Assembly (NCBI GenBank): GCA_003024175.1
Contig: MDYQ01000339.1
Coordinates: 1 to 19,408 of the forward strand
Source: Planoprotostelium fungivorum
Taxonomy: Eukaryota > Evosea > Variosea > Cavosteliida > Cavosteliaceae
DNA: 19,408 nucleotides
Direction of reading: 5' to 3'
How positions within the stretch are numbered: position 1 is the stretch's first letter; each line of letters opens with the position of its first letter. This document shows, piece by piece, positions 1 to 9,400 of the stretch. Position numbers and translations under genes: made by a program. Under the pieces are notes generated by a model. The model was not told the origin of the DNA, made no database searches, and worked only from the letters and a program-made list of their open reading frames with translations.

Positions 1-148
1 GCACTTTGTTGATGAATGTACTTCACATAGACCTTCATACAAAGACAGATGAAAGATGACATTAATGTAAAAATAAAGCAGAATGCAACAAACGACCTAA
101 CATAGAATCTAACAAAAAGCATAAACACGATGATAAAGGCTGCTTTTG

Positions 149-224
149 GAAATGATCCAACACCAACAAAGCATTGTGCATGTTTTCTGACCTGTTTCTG
201 ACTCAGCAAACTGCGCTGATTCCA
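149..224 (+). repeat. diverged direct repeat, copy 1
   Basis: This begins gaaatgatccaaca and ends with a 37-base block (188-224) containing tcagcaaactgc. The same two landmarks recur in the same order at 429-522. In the 37-base block I count six mismatches, four of them C/T. The spacing between landmarks differs between copies, so they share an origin but have had indels. No terminal inverted repeats or target-site duplications are visible, so the type of element is unknown. Confidence 0.5.
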
Positions 225-428
225 ACGGTATATGTCACGGTTCACAAAAACTGCAGTTTTTTTTCTTTTATCATTGTTACTATCATGAATGTTTCCGTAG
301 GCCACTCTTATTTTATTCTAATGCCAATATCATGAGAGGTTTTCAGTGCTACAGTGTGTATGTAGACTGCATCTCATTCTACCTTTTCAAGATGCCATTG
401 GTTAGGTGGTTCGTAGCCTTTTAACTCT

Positions 429-522
429 GAAATGATCCCACATGCACTATTTCAAAATAATGTATACCATGTGACCCCTGTTTTATGACTTGTTTTTGAA
501 TCAGCAAACTGCATTGATCCCA
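429..522 (+). repeat. diverged direct repeat, copy 2
   Basis: Second copy of the repeat at 149-224. It starts gaaatgatcccaca and its 3' block (486-522) contains the invariant tcagcaaactgc. It is about 18 bases longer than copy 1 between the two landmarks. Confidence 0.5.
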
Positions 523-689
523 TTTGACCTTGTGTTTCTATTGATTGTCTTAGAGTAATTTTATTGTGACCAAGCCTGGTGAAGAATAAATGGTCTGCAA
601 CAAAATGTCACAGCAGATCTTGATGTCATAGAGAGTAATGGGTGGGATGCTTAGTTGCTGGGTTGACATCAGAGGTGATTTCCATCTGA

Positions 690-1012
690 TAATCATGAAC
701 ATTATCATTGTCAGTGTCAGACTCACCTCTTCCATTCGTCTCAATCTCAGCAATGAAGTGTTCAAATATTATTGGCTGATCATGGATGTGTATTGAAATG
801 AGATGTTACCTCCAATTCCTCAGACTTCAATATCAGCTGCAGATTCGTTGAATTGTTCACGACGAATCACTCTCTACCTACTGCCTTCCAAACTTTGTCC
901 AGGGGTTGAAATCAGGAATGTTATTAGAAATCATCCCACCTCCTTTAGAATCGCCCTCACTGTCCGTCAATCCATAGAACGTCCTATTCTTAATTAGTTC
1001 TAGATGTGTTCA
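690..1012 (-). other. possible decayed or partial minus-strand coding segment
   Basis: Two minus-strand stretches look protein-like but do not join into an intact gene. Positions 1012-881 read without a stop (including FYGLTDSEGDSK and IPDFNPWTKFGR) and end at TAG 880-878. Positions 805-727 are open in one frame (including PIIFEHFIAEIETNGR) and end exactly at a canonical GTGAGT donor, with a TATCAG acceptor 41 bases on (intron 686-726). I could not connect the pieces with valid splice sites, and I recognise no family. It could be a pseudogene, the remnant of a mobile element, or chance open frames. Confidence 0.2.
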
Positions 1013-1186
1013 ATGCATCCGCGCCATATGGAGCTTGTGATATGATCCAATCTCACCTCGGCGTGTCCAGATACGAGGTAGTCTATCCTTGCGAGTTTGA
1101 ATCGTCCAATTGGTCGCTCTCTCTGGCGTGTGCCGTTGGTGTTTCTCTCTTTGTTCTCCTGATTTTCTTCTGTGAGCAAAAAAGGT

Positions 1187-1272
1187 GGTGGGTTTCCGCC
1201 GGACTCGAACCGAGAGCGCAAAGGCCAGACACTCAAACAAGAGGCTGGGCTTTACCACTCCGCCATTGGAGC
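1187..1272 (-). tRNA. tRNA-like Pol III element, probably a pseudogene
   Basis: The minus strand carries a perfect A box, TGGCGGAGTGG (1265-1255), and a perfect B box, GGTTCGAGTCC (1211-1201), 43 bases apart. A run of six T follows just downstream (1183-1178), a typical Pol III terminator. The 43-base interval suits a class II (Leu/Ser) tRNA or one with a tiny intron. However, the expected acceptor strands (GCTCCAA and GGAAACC) do not pair, the D stem is poor and no anticodon loop satisfies the usual rules. I therefore read it as a transcribable tRNA relic or SINE-like head, not a working tRNA, and assign no amino acid. Confidence 0.5.
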
Positions 1273-1435
1273 GCCCGATATGTACTCTCAAAACTCGCTG
1301 CAAGACCCAAAGATTGTCAATTTTGGCGCCAAAATTTGTGCAAGCCCCGTCTCGATGAACACCCTCACGCAGAAGATGAAAGAGCCTTTATTAATGAATA
1401 CCGTAGATCCACCTTCCACGTGTGGGTGAGCTGAG

Positions 1436-1704
1436 ATGGACTCGCAGGTATGTGAACCACTCCATATACTCTCGGGCAGAGAGACACCACCCTCCAGAAG
1501 GACAACGACACCCTCAGAGAGAAGCTTGAGCGGCAGAAGACACCCCAAAAAGGATTGTTCTCGCAAAGATTCTCTTTTTGGTTACTTGGCGCTCACTGCT
1601 CTTCACTTTATCTCATGAATAGAATCACACAGTTTTGGTCAGGATTTATTCATCTGAAGCCACCCATTCTTCGTCAACAGGCATGTGAACATGTTTTGGC
1701 ATAA
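1436..1704 (+). CDS. doubtful small coiled-coil ORF
   Basis: An ATG at 1436 begins a 12-base exon (MDSQ), followed by a possible 32-base intron (1448-1479, GTATG...GGCAG). An open frame then reads a heptad-like stretch (DTTLQKDNDTLREKLERQK) before a hydrophobic, non-repetitive tail and TAA at 1704. The predicted product is 78 residues. The charged Leu heptads look coding, but the 3' part overlaps the end of the convergent gene at 1646-1974, so the true end may be earlier. The tRNA-like element lies just upstream. No family is recognised; it could be a gene fragment. Confidence 0.25.
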
Positions 1705-1974
1705 TCTCTGGTGCAACTTCTTTCAAGTAGTTGAAGATGGAGTAGATCTTCTTCTCTGCGTCCTTTCCCCCAGTGATCTCTCTTATCTCCTTCATGGCGC
1801 GAGCACCCTCCAGAACTGCTTCCCTTTCCCTAGTTGATTAGTAGACACAGATGATTTTTTTAAACGCACTCGGCAGGAAGTTGTTGGACTGTGGTTTCTT
1901 CTCTGAATGCATCACAGATCTTCTGCATTCCGCCCGTTTAAAACGGATTTTACAACTCGTCGTTGATCAGCCAT
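1646..1974 (-). CDS. small conserved-looking two-exon hypothetical protein
   Basis: Exon 1 is 1974-1916 and exon 2 is 1829-1646. They are separated by an 86-base GT-AG intron (1915-1830) with a CTAAT-type element near its 3' end. Splicing gives an unbroken 80-residue protein beginning MADQRRVV and ending EEWVASDE before TAA. It is highly charged: an acidic/basic helical region (VLEGARAMKEIREITGG, KDAEKK), then IYSIFNYLKEVAPEIMPKH and an acidic tail. No signal peptide, membrane segment or metal-binding motif is visible. The intron restores one frame across an in-frame stop, which supports a real gene. I do not recognise the family. Confidence 0.65.
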
Positions 1975-2079
1975 CGTCCGACAAGAAGAACACAAGATGG
2001 CTTATACGTGAGCGAGAGGATAGTAAGATATGAACCCATACGAATATGAATCGAATGTGCTCAATTGAATCGAATACAG

Positions 2080-2886
2080 CTCATCCACAGAGAGCTAGCG
2101 GCGAAAGGTGAGTCATCGACAACGATGACAAGCAGATGGTTGATCGATCGATGTAGATTCTACTGAGCGAACACACTTTCTCGACTCAGAGAACAGTGTG
2201 ATCTGCTGTGGAATGACAGAATACAGGTCCATGATCAGTTTATGCCTTGGCTGTTTGGCCAGGTGAATTTGCACCTAGACGACCGTGATCTGTCAAGATC
2301 TCTCGTAAACAATCTCATCTCAAGTGCTCTCGAGAAAGCAAAGAAGATGCACAGAGAAGGTGACAGTTTACTTTCTCACCTCTCACACGTAAAACCACGT
2401 CAGTCAAATGGATGTCACCAGAGGGTGATATCGATCTTATCCTTCGAATGCGATCACTGACTCAGCCAACAGCCATCAGTCGACAAGAGTACAGTGTCAA
2501 GAGTGACGGTGAGTGAAACATGAAAACGAAGAGAATCGAATTGAACGTTACAGTTTGGAGTCGTAGTGTGGGAGATTGTGACGAGAGGAAGAACACCTCA
2601 TCCAGATATGTCTGCCGTGGAGGTAGCCATCGCAACAACGAGCGTGGGTACTCGATCGATGATACCCCAAAACTGATGCAGTGTTGTACAAATGGATGAT
2701 GGGTGAGTTGATTTCGGAAGATGGATTTGAAGAGAATGCTGGTAGATGAGTCCAGTGGATGGATCCGACACACGAGAGATCTGTGAATCGCTCGGACTGT
2801 CGCATCAATTGGAAGACGAGAATCACAAGGAACTGTATAGTAGAAAGCATGAGCGAAGAGAGGAGATAAAGAGGATGTTTGTTTGA
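2080..2886 (+). pseudogene. truncated, degenerate protein kinase C-lobe
   Basis: Exons at 2080-2107, 2192-2226, 2263-2359, 2404-2424, 2473-2508, 2554-2702 and 2756-2886 read as the C-lobe of a TKL or tyrosine-kinase-like domain: LIHRELAAK (catalytic loop), DLLWNDRIQVNLHLDDRDLSR (strand and DFG region, written from two adjoining exons), VKWMSPEAISRQEYSVKSD (activation-segment end), then VVWEIVTRG and EVAIAT. The catalytic Asp is Glu (HRE), the loop Asn is not in place and DFG reads DRD. The frame breaks at 2554, where one copy of an expected TTTGGAGT doublet is missing, and again near 2666 (CCCCAAAA). The N-lobe is absent: only about 105 bases separate this from the opposite-strand gene at 1974. 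It ends at TGA 2884-2886. An expressed pseudokinase is less likely than a dead fragment. Confidence 0.6.
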
Positions 2887-2981
2887 TTGAAAAAAAGGAA
2901 AAAGTAGATTTTTCAACTACAACGAGACGGACGAGTGACGACGAATTTTCGTTCGAGACAAACCACAAAGCATCTTTCGAG

Positions 2982-5095
2982 ATGCTAAACGGGTGGGGAA
3001 TACTGGACAAGTATTGGTATAAGAAAGAGGGTAGAAGGCCAACACCTGCAGTCACAACCGTTCCCGTTCGTTCTGCCCCACAGGTGATGCCACTTGTTCA
3101 CACGTCGATCTCGATCCTCCAATCATCACTCGGGCGTAGATGTTAGAAAGATTCTTTCTGCGAAAAAAGAGCTGACTTGATCGAACAGAATACAGTGCTC
3201 TGTGTGTATTGTAAGACGACCCAACAGCAACCAAAAATACTTCGTTGCAAACACTTGATTTGTGAGCAGTGCGCCATCGATAATGGTGATGCCCATATCT
3301 CAAGATTGCAATCTGAACACCATCTGCAGTTTATGCCGGAGTCATTCACTGCCCGGAATGCTCGGAAGGAACAGTCATGGGCTCAGGAATGAGCGTCGAT
3401 TCACTGGACTCGCTTCAATTAGACAATCCCATGGTGCATGTCCACCTCCATATGTCACTCACCATCTTTCAGGACGATTCAGCCGATTTCGTGGACGTAC
3501 CTCTGAATCTGAAGGTGTCCACGGAAGATCTACCCTTCTTGGATGATTTCCCTTCAGCACAAGAGGTGATCTCATCCTTTCCGCATCATGTCTTCCCTTC
3601 TGCCGACATGATGTGTCGTCTGATGTGATGCAGGTGACGATCGATGAACCAGAAAAGAGGGAAGACGATTTCATCATCGTGGATTCGGCCGATGTGAGTC
3701 CTGACCGAGTAAGAGACACACTGAACGAAGAGCAGGGAACCATCGAAGCGGAATATTTCATTCCCTTCACACAGAGGAGAGAGACGTGTGATCCTCTCAT
3801 CACTCGATGGTTATCCAAGTTTTGGTTTCCCCCCAGGTGAGTGTGCTCATTGTCACACGAAAACAAGACTGAAGGAAAACAGTGACTTGAAAGAGAAGAG
3901 AACGATAGAAGAAGCAGCGCCTGTATATGTACCCTTTTACTGCTTCTCCATTCGAACTCACTCTCATTACACGGTCGATATCGGCACCACCATCACTCTT
4001 CCAGGTGATCATCATCATCCATCATCCATCATCATGTCTCTGTCATCAGCCCACACGATGAAGAGAAAGAAGAAATGACTGAGAGATAGTGGGAACGAGT
4101 ACGAAGAAAGAGATGCAGTGGAAGACGGTGGAGGGAAACTTTGCGAGCCATTACGAACAGATCACGGAACCCGCTTCGTCTCAAGTCAACCACAAATTAG
4201 TCGCCGCTCTCTTACGCAGTGAGTCATCCTCTGAGAAGAACATCATCATCCTTCCTATCATCATCCTTCCTATCATCATCCCTCCTATCATCATCCTTCC
4301 TATCATCATCCCTCCTATCATCATCCCTCACATCAAACGAAGAGTGTTCTCACTCTGTGACAGAACGAGGCTTCTCTAGCATGGAGACGAAAGAATTACC
4401 ACCGGACCTCGTTGTCTACGAACCCTCTAAATTGAACGAACAGAAGATCCATCCGGTGAGATATTCTATCCATAGAGAGATATTCCATCCATAGACATAG
4501 AGAGATATTCCATCCATAGACATAGAGAGATATTCTATCCATAGAGAGATATTCTATCCATAGACATAGAGATATTCTATCCATAGACATAGAGAGATAT
4601 TCTATCCATAGACATAGAGAGATATTCTATCCATAGAGAGATATCGTATGTAGAGAGAGACTGAAGGAGAGTAGGTGGACATCACATACAGAGAAGCGTT
4701 TCAAGTGATGGGAGGGGTAGAACAAGTGAGAAAGTGGGAAGAGAAGATAGCGAGGAGCATCATCAAGGAGAGACACGCACCAGAAGACATTCGAAACTTT
4801 GTTTGCGAGACAAAGATGACGGGTTTCAAGCACTTTCTCATCCTCCTCCCCATCTTCTTTTCTGGTTTCCACTACGGAGGGAAGACATACGAGGTGGATG
4901 ATCATCGACATGATGTCCATCACGTGTCACTGTGTCGTGACGATCTCTTTACAGAGGACTGAAGAGGAGTAGGTGTTGATATCGGGGAACAAGGGAGTGG
5001 TGGTGGGAGACAGACCGTTCGGGACTGGAATCATCGGGAAGGTGTTCATCGATGCCTTGCAATCTGTATCCACCATGGTTGGGGAGTCTATATAA
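2982..5095 (+). CDS. RING-finger protein with bacterial-type C-terminal domain
   Basis: Exons: 2982-3083, 3147-3285, 3330-3433, 3473-3565, 3634-3693, 3736-3836, 3883-4004, 4090-4218, 4364-4455, 4675-4893, 4973-5095; 427 residues, TAA stop. A C3HC4 RING lies at residues 53-91: C53, C56, C68, H70, C73, C76, C88 and C91. RING domains usually recruit E2 enzymes, so an E3 ubiquitin ligase is inferred. An acidic linker follows. From about 170 to 420 the protein carries EYFIPF, RWLSKFWFPPSDL, VYVPFYCF, NFASHYEQITEPAS, FKHFLILLP, YGGKTYEVLISG and GDRPFG, in the order I recall from bacterial proteins that begin with a zinc ribbon. The 42-base intron 3694-3735 and 39-base intron 3434-3472 are multiples of three without stops and could be retained. 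ATG 2982 is the first in frame near the N-terminus, but the frame is open back to 2883. Confidence 0.75.
4243..4332 (+). repeat. 15-bp minisatellite in a RING-gene intron
   Basis: Six head-to-tail copies of a 15-base unit, TCATCATCC(T/C)TCCTA, lie inside the intron 4219-4363. Copies differ mainly at one T/C position, and the last is degenerate at its end. Because the unit is a multiple of three without stops, the array reads open as a Ser/Leu-rich peptide, but the flanking GTGAGT donor and CAG acceptor show that it is spliced out. Confidence 0.85.
4459..4644 (+). repeat. 17/25-bp minisatellite in a RING-gene intron
   Basis: About eight copies of a core ATATT(C)(T/C)ATCCATAG lie inside the 219-base intron 4456-4674. 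Units come in a short form followed by AGAG and a longer form with an inserted ACATAGAG, and the two are interspersed. The mixture suggests unequal exchange or slippage. The array is the reason this intron is among the longest in the window. Confidence 0.85.
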
Positions 5096-5198
5096 ATCTA
5101 TTACTATCACTCTCTTCATCTTCTGTCCCCCTCTTCATTGTCGATTCATCTTATAACAGAGGAGAATTAGACACGAATCGTGATGTGCAAAGATGTGT

Positions 5199-6051
5199 TC
5201 AGACGAGGGGTACGATGTTTATCGTGTTGATGCTTTTCAAACGGTTGAGAGTGTCCTCCCACACTGGACCGACTCGAGCTGCATCACAACTGTCCCAATA
5301 CTCTTCCATCCATGCCAACATCTCCTTCGATGTGACTGTGCTCTCCTCTCCTTCTCTTCGATGAACGCACAGGTGAAGGTCGTAGAAGGGCTGTTGAGTG
5401 GGAGCCAGCGGTGGTTGAACATATTCTATGTCACATCTTTGGAATCCCAATTTCATTAAGACCTGCACGCGGATCTTGGGGGGCATGGAGTCCTTCTCTT
5501 CGTCCACTGTTTCTGGCTTGTTCGTTTCGGCAAAATAATAGCTACACACTTCTCCTGATTGGTGTCAATCGTGAGATGTGATAGAACGATCGTACCTCGC
5601 TGAGCACCATCGCGATCCACAACTGCTCTCCCCTCTTTGACGAGTCGTTCACCCAGTCCTCTCCTCCTCATCTTCTCATCCACAACGATGAATGATAACA
5701 GAGCGCAATGGCTCCGTGGATAATACTCAGACACATTTCCTCCTTCACATTATCAGAAGGAATCTGAACGCATTGCATACCTAGGATGTTCTCAAAGAGG
5801 GTATCTGTCTTGTGAAATGCGAGCAGGATGTGCATGAGAGTGAAGGAATGAAGAGGATGACCCGGTGTCAGCATTCCCTCCCACACCTCGATGGGATCTA
5901 ATTCATCTGGAAATGGAAAGTTGATCGTGATCAAACCATCATAGAATTTCGACAACAATTGTTGTCGAAGAGGTAATTGTAGGTCTCTTAAATCGACGAT
6001 AACTATATCTTCCACATCTTCCGTTGGTGTCATCGTGTCCTCTGTGATCAT
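5199..6051 (-). CDS. GNAT-family N-acetyltransferase
   Basis: Exons 6051-5781, 5742-5596 and 5554-5199 (introns of 38 and 41 bases) encode 257 residues ending in TGA. The acetyl-CoA-binding motif A is visible as FIVVDEKMRRRGLGERLV, with R116-R-R-G-L-G121 matching the R/Q-x-x-G-x-G/A loop. Upstream, YYPRSHCALLSF is the preceding beta strand; downstream, LMKLGFQRCDIEYVQPPL is the usual C-terminal strand-turn (GF...Y.QPPL). Acetyl transfer from acetyl-CoA to an amine is inferred from the fold; the substrate cannot be read. The N-terminal 60 residues are acidic, without a targeting peptide, so it is probably cytosolic. It converges on the RING gene (stops 103 bases apart) and diverges from the histidine kinase. 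Confidence 0.8.
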
Positions 6052-6496
6052 CGAGTTGTTTCACGAAAAAGACAGCAAATTCATTTTCGGACGATATAAA
6101 AGGCCCCGTGGTTCAGATGTGGTTGCAGTTCGACTAGATCTACCGTACTCTCTCTTTTGGCGGGGCAGGATCGTTTCTAGTTCAGGGCACCACTCAGTTG
6201 GCGGAGATTGGCGGCGGGTGCAATGTTGAGCCCGAGGTGTTCCACGACTCATCTTACCACTATCGCTTGGGACCTCTGAGTGTGAACCTCTGCTGTTGCG
6301 ATGGAGTTGAGGGACTGTCGTGGAGCGGAGTGTGATCTCAGCCTACGGCCCAGGATTCCCGCGCAGTTGAGGCTTTGTATAGTAGCCGCTAAGGAGATAA
6401 TTGTGTGTGATTGTCAGATCGGGCGGAAATGGTCACTTCGCAACCAGATAGAGTACGGAGATCAAAAATCACCCCTAAGACCCGCACAGACCCCGC
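6052..6496. promoter_or_regulatory. shared flank between GNAT and histidine kinase genes
   Basis: This 445-base region separates two divergent genes, so both promoters should lie here. The clearest element is TATAAAAG at 6095-6102 (plus orientation), followed by G+C-rich DNA. That site is about 395 bases from the kinase ATG, so if used it implies a long leader or unannotated 5' exons. An open plus-strand frame at 6138-6335 is listed separately. No TATA-like element was noticed in the minus orientation next to the GNAT start. Confidence 0.4.
6138..6335 (+). other. unassigned protein-like open frame upstream of the kinase
   Basis: Between TAG 6135-6137 and TGA 6333-6335 one plus-strand frame stays open for 65 codons and has a protein-like composition, including EPEVFHDSSYHYRLGPLSV and CCCDGVEGLSWSG. 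It begins just after a possible CTAG acceptor and lies downstream of the TATAAAAG at 6095. No in-frame ATG starts it convincingly, no donor links it to the kinase exon, and I recognise no family. It could be an upstream exon, a gene remnant or chance. Confidence 0.2.
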
Positions 6497-9400
6497 ATGA
6501 AGAGGGCCCGAACACGAGAGAGTGTGGACACGATGGAAGAGTTCTATTATAGAGATGTATTAGAGACCACGAAGGAGGGGGTCATCCTGTTGTTGCCAGA
6601 GAGTGATTCACACCGCATCGTATATAGTAACAATGCTGCCTGTGGCCTTCTTTCCCTCACGACAGACCAATTATCTTCCATCACACTTCAGAACAATGGG
6701 TGTGTGATGTTTTCCACTCTGCCCTCTGACAATTCTAAATTCTCGTCCAGAGAGGTACCTCAAGAGTCAGACGCACTCTCAAACATACTCGAGACAAGAG
6801 ATGATCGAACAACGTTCTGCTCACAGTTTCGATATTATGTGGCCCAGTGCAGAGCAGAGAAGAAACAGACCAAGGGACGATTTCGCTCAGTGTGTGGGAA
6901 GGGAGGTTATTATGCACTCAAAGTCAGGTTTCATCCTGTCGTCCAAGATGGGGAATGCAAGATGACCAAGATACACATAGTGGGGAAGAGGTACACGATA
7001 CCCTTGACCGGCAGCTCCAAGTGCAATATGGACGAACTGTTGTGGTTGAGGAGGGTAACCGATCTGGCCGACATCTCATCACAGTACATCCTCTACGATC
7101 CCGTTGAAACGGACGTCATGATATATTATGCCACTTCTGCCGCCAAGATGATGTGGCCAGGTGCTTTATTTCCATTCATGCGGAGGTCTGAAAGAATAGA
7201 ACAGGTATCGAGATCGAAGGAAAGTGGTTGGGGAAAGACGTGGGAATGCCCAAAGAGAGCTTGCGAGAATGGAGTACAAACTTTGAACCCTCCGATCAGG
7301 TCCGGATCACCGAAGTCGTCACCAACATCATGGGAGAAGGTCAGTCACCACCGTCCCATCATCGTCATCTCCTCTCAGCCTCTCACACTCTCCCTAACAC
7401 GTAACAGATCGCATGATCCACTCCAAGTTCGAATACTTGAACTCCATCCACCGAGAGAGCGGAGAGATCGAGAAGATATTCAACATCGAGAAGGATGAAT
7501 GGATGAGACGATTCATCGGTATCTCTTCCGATGTGACCGTGGAGAGGAAGATGAGACACAACTTGGAATCTACCAGAGATATCGTAGAGACACAGAAGAA
7601 CTTTTTGGAGACAACGGACGACATCATGTTCGTCGGTGAGTGAACGAGAGAGAAGGAGAGACTGAAGGAAGCAGTGGAGAAGATCGAGGAGGGAGATTAC
7701 AAGTACCTCATGGTCAATCGTGCGGCGGAGAAACATGCGAATCAATTGGGTTACAGTGATGTCTTGGGCAAGTCTATGGGTGAGTGATTGTGATCATCAT
7801 CACGATCACCGTCGATGCACCGAGAGAAAGAATTGAAGGGAGACAGGAGAGTTAGGAGTGCAGAGTGATCACATCGAATTGTACCGACAGGGAATCGAAG
7901 ACGCAGAATACTGCCACAAGAGCATCATTGAGGACCCTTATCTTAACATGTGTGTACAAGTCTCCATCTGGAAGTTGAAACCGAACGTCTACGGATGTGT
8001 CATGACTGACGTCACCGACTTGAGAAGACTCTTACGAGAGAAGGAGGAGAGCAGTCGATTCTTAGCCACCATGTCACACGGTAGAACGTCACCATTCATC
8101 ATTGAAGTCGTTCATATTGATCGAAATAACGGATGCTGAATGTTTCACAGAGATCAGAACTCCACTGACTGGAATCATGGGAAGTCTGAGTTATTTCGGG
8201 GAGACGAAGAAGAGCAGAGAAGACGAAGAGATGCTTCGAATGGGTAATTCGTGCGCCAGACAGTTGATGGATGTCATCAACGATGTATTGGATTACTCCA
8301 AGGTATAGCATATCTCCCGTGTTCTGAACAGACATCGTTCGTACATTGTGAAAGATAGTGTATTCACTTGACATAGATCGAAGCGGGAGAATTACAGATG
8401 CAGATCACACCAGTCTGCATACAAGATGTGTTAGAAGAAACGCTGGAGGTGGATGCAAAATCATCGACAGAGATGAGAATTGAACGAGGACAGATCGTAT
8501 CGAGCCACGCACACGTGAAGGACCTCGATCTCATCTTCAAGAACGAACTGCCAGTAGAGATGATGATGCTGACCGATCACAATCGGTTGAGACAAGTGCT
8601 GGTCAATCTAATGAGCAACGCCATCAAATTTACCTCCCTTGGAGAGATTGTCCTTCACGCCCGAATGGAAGGAGAGGGTGAACCGAAGAACTTGGTCGTA
8701 TCTGTGACAGACACGGGTATCGGTATTACTGAAACCTTCATCGAAAAGCTATTTCAGCCTTTCAGACAGATGGATGCCACCACGACGAGGACTTACGTGA
8801 GTGAATAGATCGAGATGTTCTGATCCCTACGATGTGAATGGGATACTGATCGACCGTATCACCGTACTGTTTACTGATCGACTGTACAGGGAGGAACTGG
8901 ACTCGGATTATCGATCAGTAAACATTACGGTGAGTAGAGTGAGTTGAAAGAGATTGACTTGCATCCAGTGACGAGAATGGATGGAACCATCCGCGTGGAA
9001 TCGAAGGAAGGCGTGGGATCGATCTTCACCGTATCAATCGAATACAAGCCGATCAAGACCTCCACCAACGATACAGTCGCTCTCAAATACATCACTCTGA
9101 GAAACGACATCACGTCTCATTGCAAGGTGAAAATTTACCTCCGCGAGATACTCAACGTGTGCAGGAGAATCGAGTGGTCGTGGGATTGGTGGAGAGAAAC
9201 GACACACAGAGAGAGGTCATCTCGAACATACTCGAAGGCTTCGGCATGGAGTGTTCATCTTTCAAAGACGGAAACGAAGTGAAGGGAGAAGAGAGGAAGA
9301 GAGAGAAGATGTGGTTCGTGGACACGAACCAATCGGAGGAGTCCCTGGACATGGTCAGAAGACTCTGCGATCGAGATCAGAGCAACATGATTCTACTGGG

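Larger units (their letters stand above)
1..540. other. gene-poor A+T-rich stretch
   Basis: I see no supportable coding exon on either strand. The stretch is visibly richer in A and T than the gene-bearing part of the window and lacks the GTGAG-type splice donors common elsewhere. Its only clear structure is a pair of diverged direct repeats, listed separately. It may be intergenic DNA, the far end of a transcript outside the window, or decayed repeat sequence; the sequence does not decide. Confidence 0.5.

Noticed and set aside
878-880. Reassignment of TAG as a sense codon to rescue the minus-strand candidate
   Set aside because: COPI delta and the transporter end at TAG in the right place, so the code appears standard.
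803-997. Plus-strand 64-codon open frame
   Set aside because: It is antisense to the minus-strand candidate and neither has a recognisable domain; I could not support it as a gene.
1006-1434. A long plus-strand open frame across the tRNA-like element
   Set aside because: It runs antisense through the A and B boxes, has no splice or family support, and its composition changes where the element begins.
2242-2460. Plus-strand frame beginning MPWLFGQ as a separate small gene
   Set aside because: Its first part lies in a likely intron (2227-2262) and its middle is the kinase activation segment.
4219-4494. Ser/Leu-rich open frame over the 15-base repeats
   Set aside because: The array lies within a GTGAGT-CAG intron, and removing it joins conserved parts of the RING protein in frame.
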